A DNA stretch of 64,000 nucleotides from G963674665 sp964609625 (lineage in GTDB: Bacteria > Desulfobacterota > Desulfovibrionia > Desulfovibrionales > Desulfovibrionaceae): contig CAZSRS010000012.1 in NCBI GenBank assembly GCA_964609625.1, positions 35,937 to 99,936 of the forward strand, in the 5' to 3' direction. The notes under the pieces were generated by a model, which was given only the letters and a program-made list of their open reading frames with translations, made no database searches and was not told the DNA's origin. The position numbers and the translations under genes are program-made. Positions within the stretch are counted from its first letter, which is position 1; each line of letters begins with the position of its first letter. Below, piece by piece: positions 63,879-64,000 of the stretch.

Positions 63879-63928
63879 CGAAAGCCTCCAGTTGAACCGC
63901 TCAAAGTTCAGCTATGTGGAGGCTTTCG
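63879..63928 (+). repeat. IS200-type 5' hairpin covering the tnpA start
   Basis: A perfect 12-bp inverted repeat (CGAAAGCCTCCA, 63879-63890; TGGAGGCTTTCG, 63917-63928) with inner TTGAAC/GTTCAG pairing. The right arm contains the only SD-like TGGAGG, so folding would hide it, as known for IS200 transposase mRNA. Confidence 0.7.
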
Positions 63929-64000
63929 CTGGACGGCACTTCAAGCCTAAGTCACACCAAATGGGAGTGCAAGTATCATGTCGTTTGGATTCCAAAGTAT
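63914..64000 (+). mobile_element. tnpA: IS200/IS605-family transposase TnpA (5' end only)
   Basis: The last 87 bases read MWRLSLDGTSSLSHTKWECK followed by YHVVWIPKY; the second half is the invariant N-terminus of the Y1 (HUH) transposases of IS200/IS605. The HUH and Tyr motifs are beyond the edge. ATG 63914 opens the frame, but the SD TGGAGG (63917-63922) would better serve a CTG at 63929. The left end of the element should be between about 63780 and 63879. Confidence 0.8.

Noticed and set aside
1..64000. CRISPR arrays, rRNA, tRNA and prophage
   Set aside because: No regularly spaced repeats, no T-arm consensus sequences outside genes and no phage structural genes were found by reading both strands.

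Overview
The window looks like a chromosomal segment of a GC-rich, anaerobic deltaproteobacterium of the Desulfovibrio type. The evidence is a CooA-like regulator / CO dehydrogenase (cooS) / cooC block, PxxKW and amphi-Trp small proteins, several very large periplasmic-sensing histidine kinases, two good sigma-54 promoter matches, and a gene that appears to decode UGA as selenocysteine. Genus-level placement is inference. Gene order is mosaic. No tRNA, rRNA, CRISPR or prophage was found. The only mobile element is the 5' end of an IS200/IS605 transposase at the right edge.

Layout. 1-4.2 kb: truncated PgpH-like HD phosphohydrolase, phoH, an NFACT (RqcH-like) protein and dksA, all on the minus strand. 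4.4-9.1 kb: DUF364 protein, a secreted unknown, an orphan sugar-type binding protein, a GT4 glycosyltransferase and a divergent polysaccharide deacetylase. 9.3-14.8 kb: two convergent multidomain histidine kinases, one with a THI5/NMT1-like sensor and one with four CBS domains. 15.2-20.1 kb: CooA-like regulator, a palindromic operator, cooS, cooC and a sodium:solute symporter. 20.1-27.5 kb: a small sigma-54-driven gene, a periplasmic coiled-coil protein, a BvgS-like hybrid kinase, an orphan ClpV/TssH and a DUF3859 protein. 27.7-33.2 kb: sigma-54 promoter, small exported protein, SPOR-containing D,D-carboxypeptidase, rhomboid, amphi-Trp protein and an EAL/CBS/GGDEF protein. 33.4-40.2 kb: a giant E-P-K-P repeat protein broken by a 100-N assembly gap, a radical SAM protein and a PHP-glycosyltransferase fusion. 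40.5-45.1 kb: exported 1-Cys peroxiredoxin with a TlpA-like thioredoxin, a histidine kinase with a FIST sensor, and a DJ-1/PfpI protein. 45.2-48.4 kb: dapA, dapF, a UshA-like selenoprotein candidate and an HU/IHF protein. 48.5-55.0 kb: MinD-like ATPase, diguanylate cyclase, prfB with its programmed frameshift, lnt, corC and a PilZ protein. 55.2-58.8 kb: mnmG, an M20 peptidase and a PxxKW protein. 59.2-63.7 kb: a dCache/GAF/PAS kinase and an amidohydrolase. 63.9 kb-end: IS200-type tnpA start.

How it fits together. The window is dominated by envelope and signalling functions: five histidine kinases, c-di-GMP turnover and a PilZ effector, cell-wall and lipoprotein maturation, and periplasmic redox. 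Housekeeping translation genes (prfB, mnmG, NFACT, dksA) are interspersed. The metabolic module with the clearest internal logic is CO oxidation: a CO-sensing CRP-family regulator with a palindrome and -10 element placed at class II spacing before cooS. The strongest unusual signal is the in-frame UGA at 47954-47956. It forms a CxxU motif and is followed by a bacterial SECIS-like hairpin. The least understood object is the repeat protein that interrupts the assembly at 35.3 kb.
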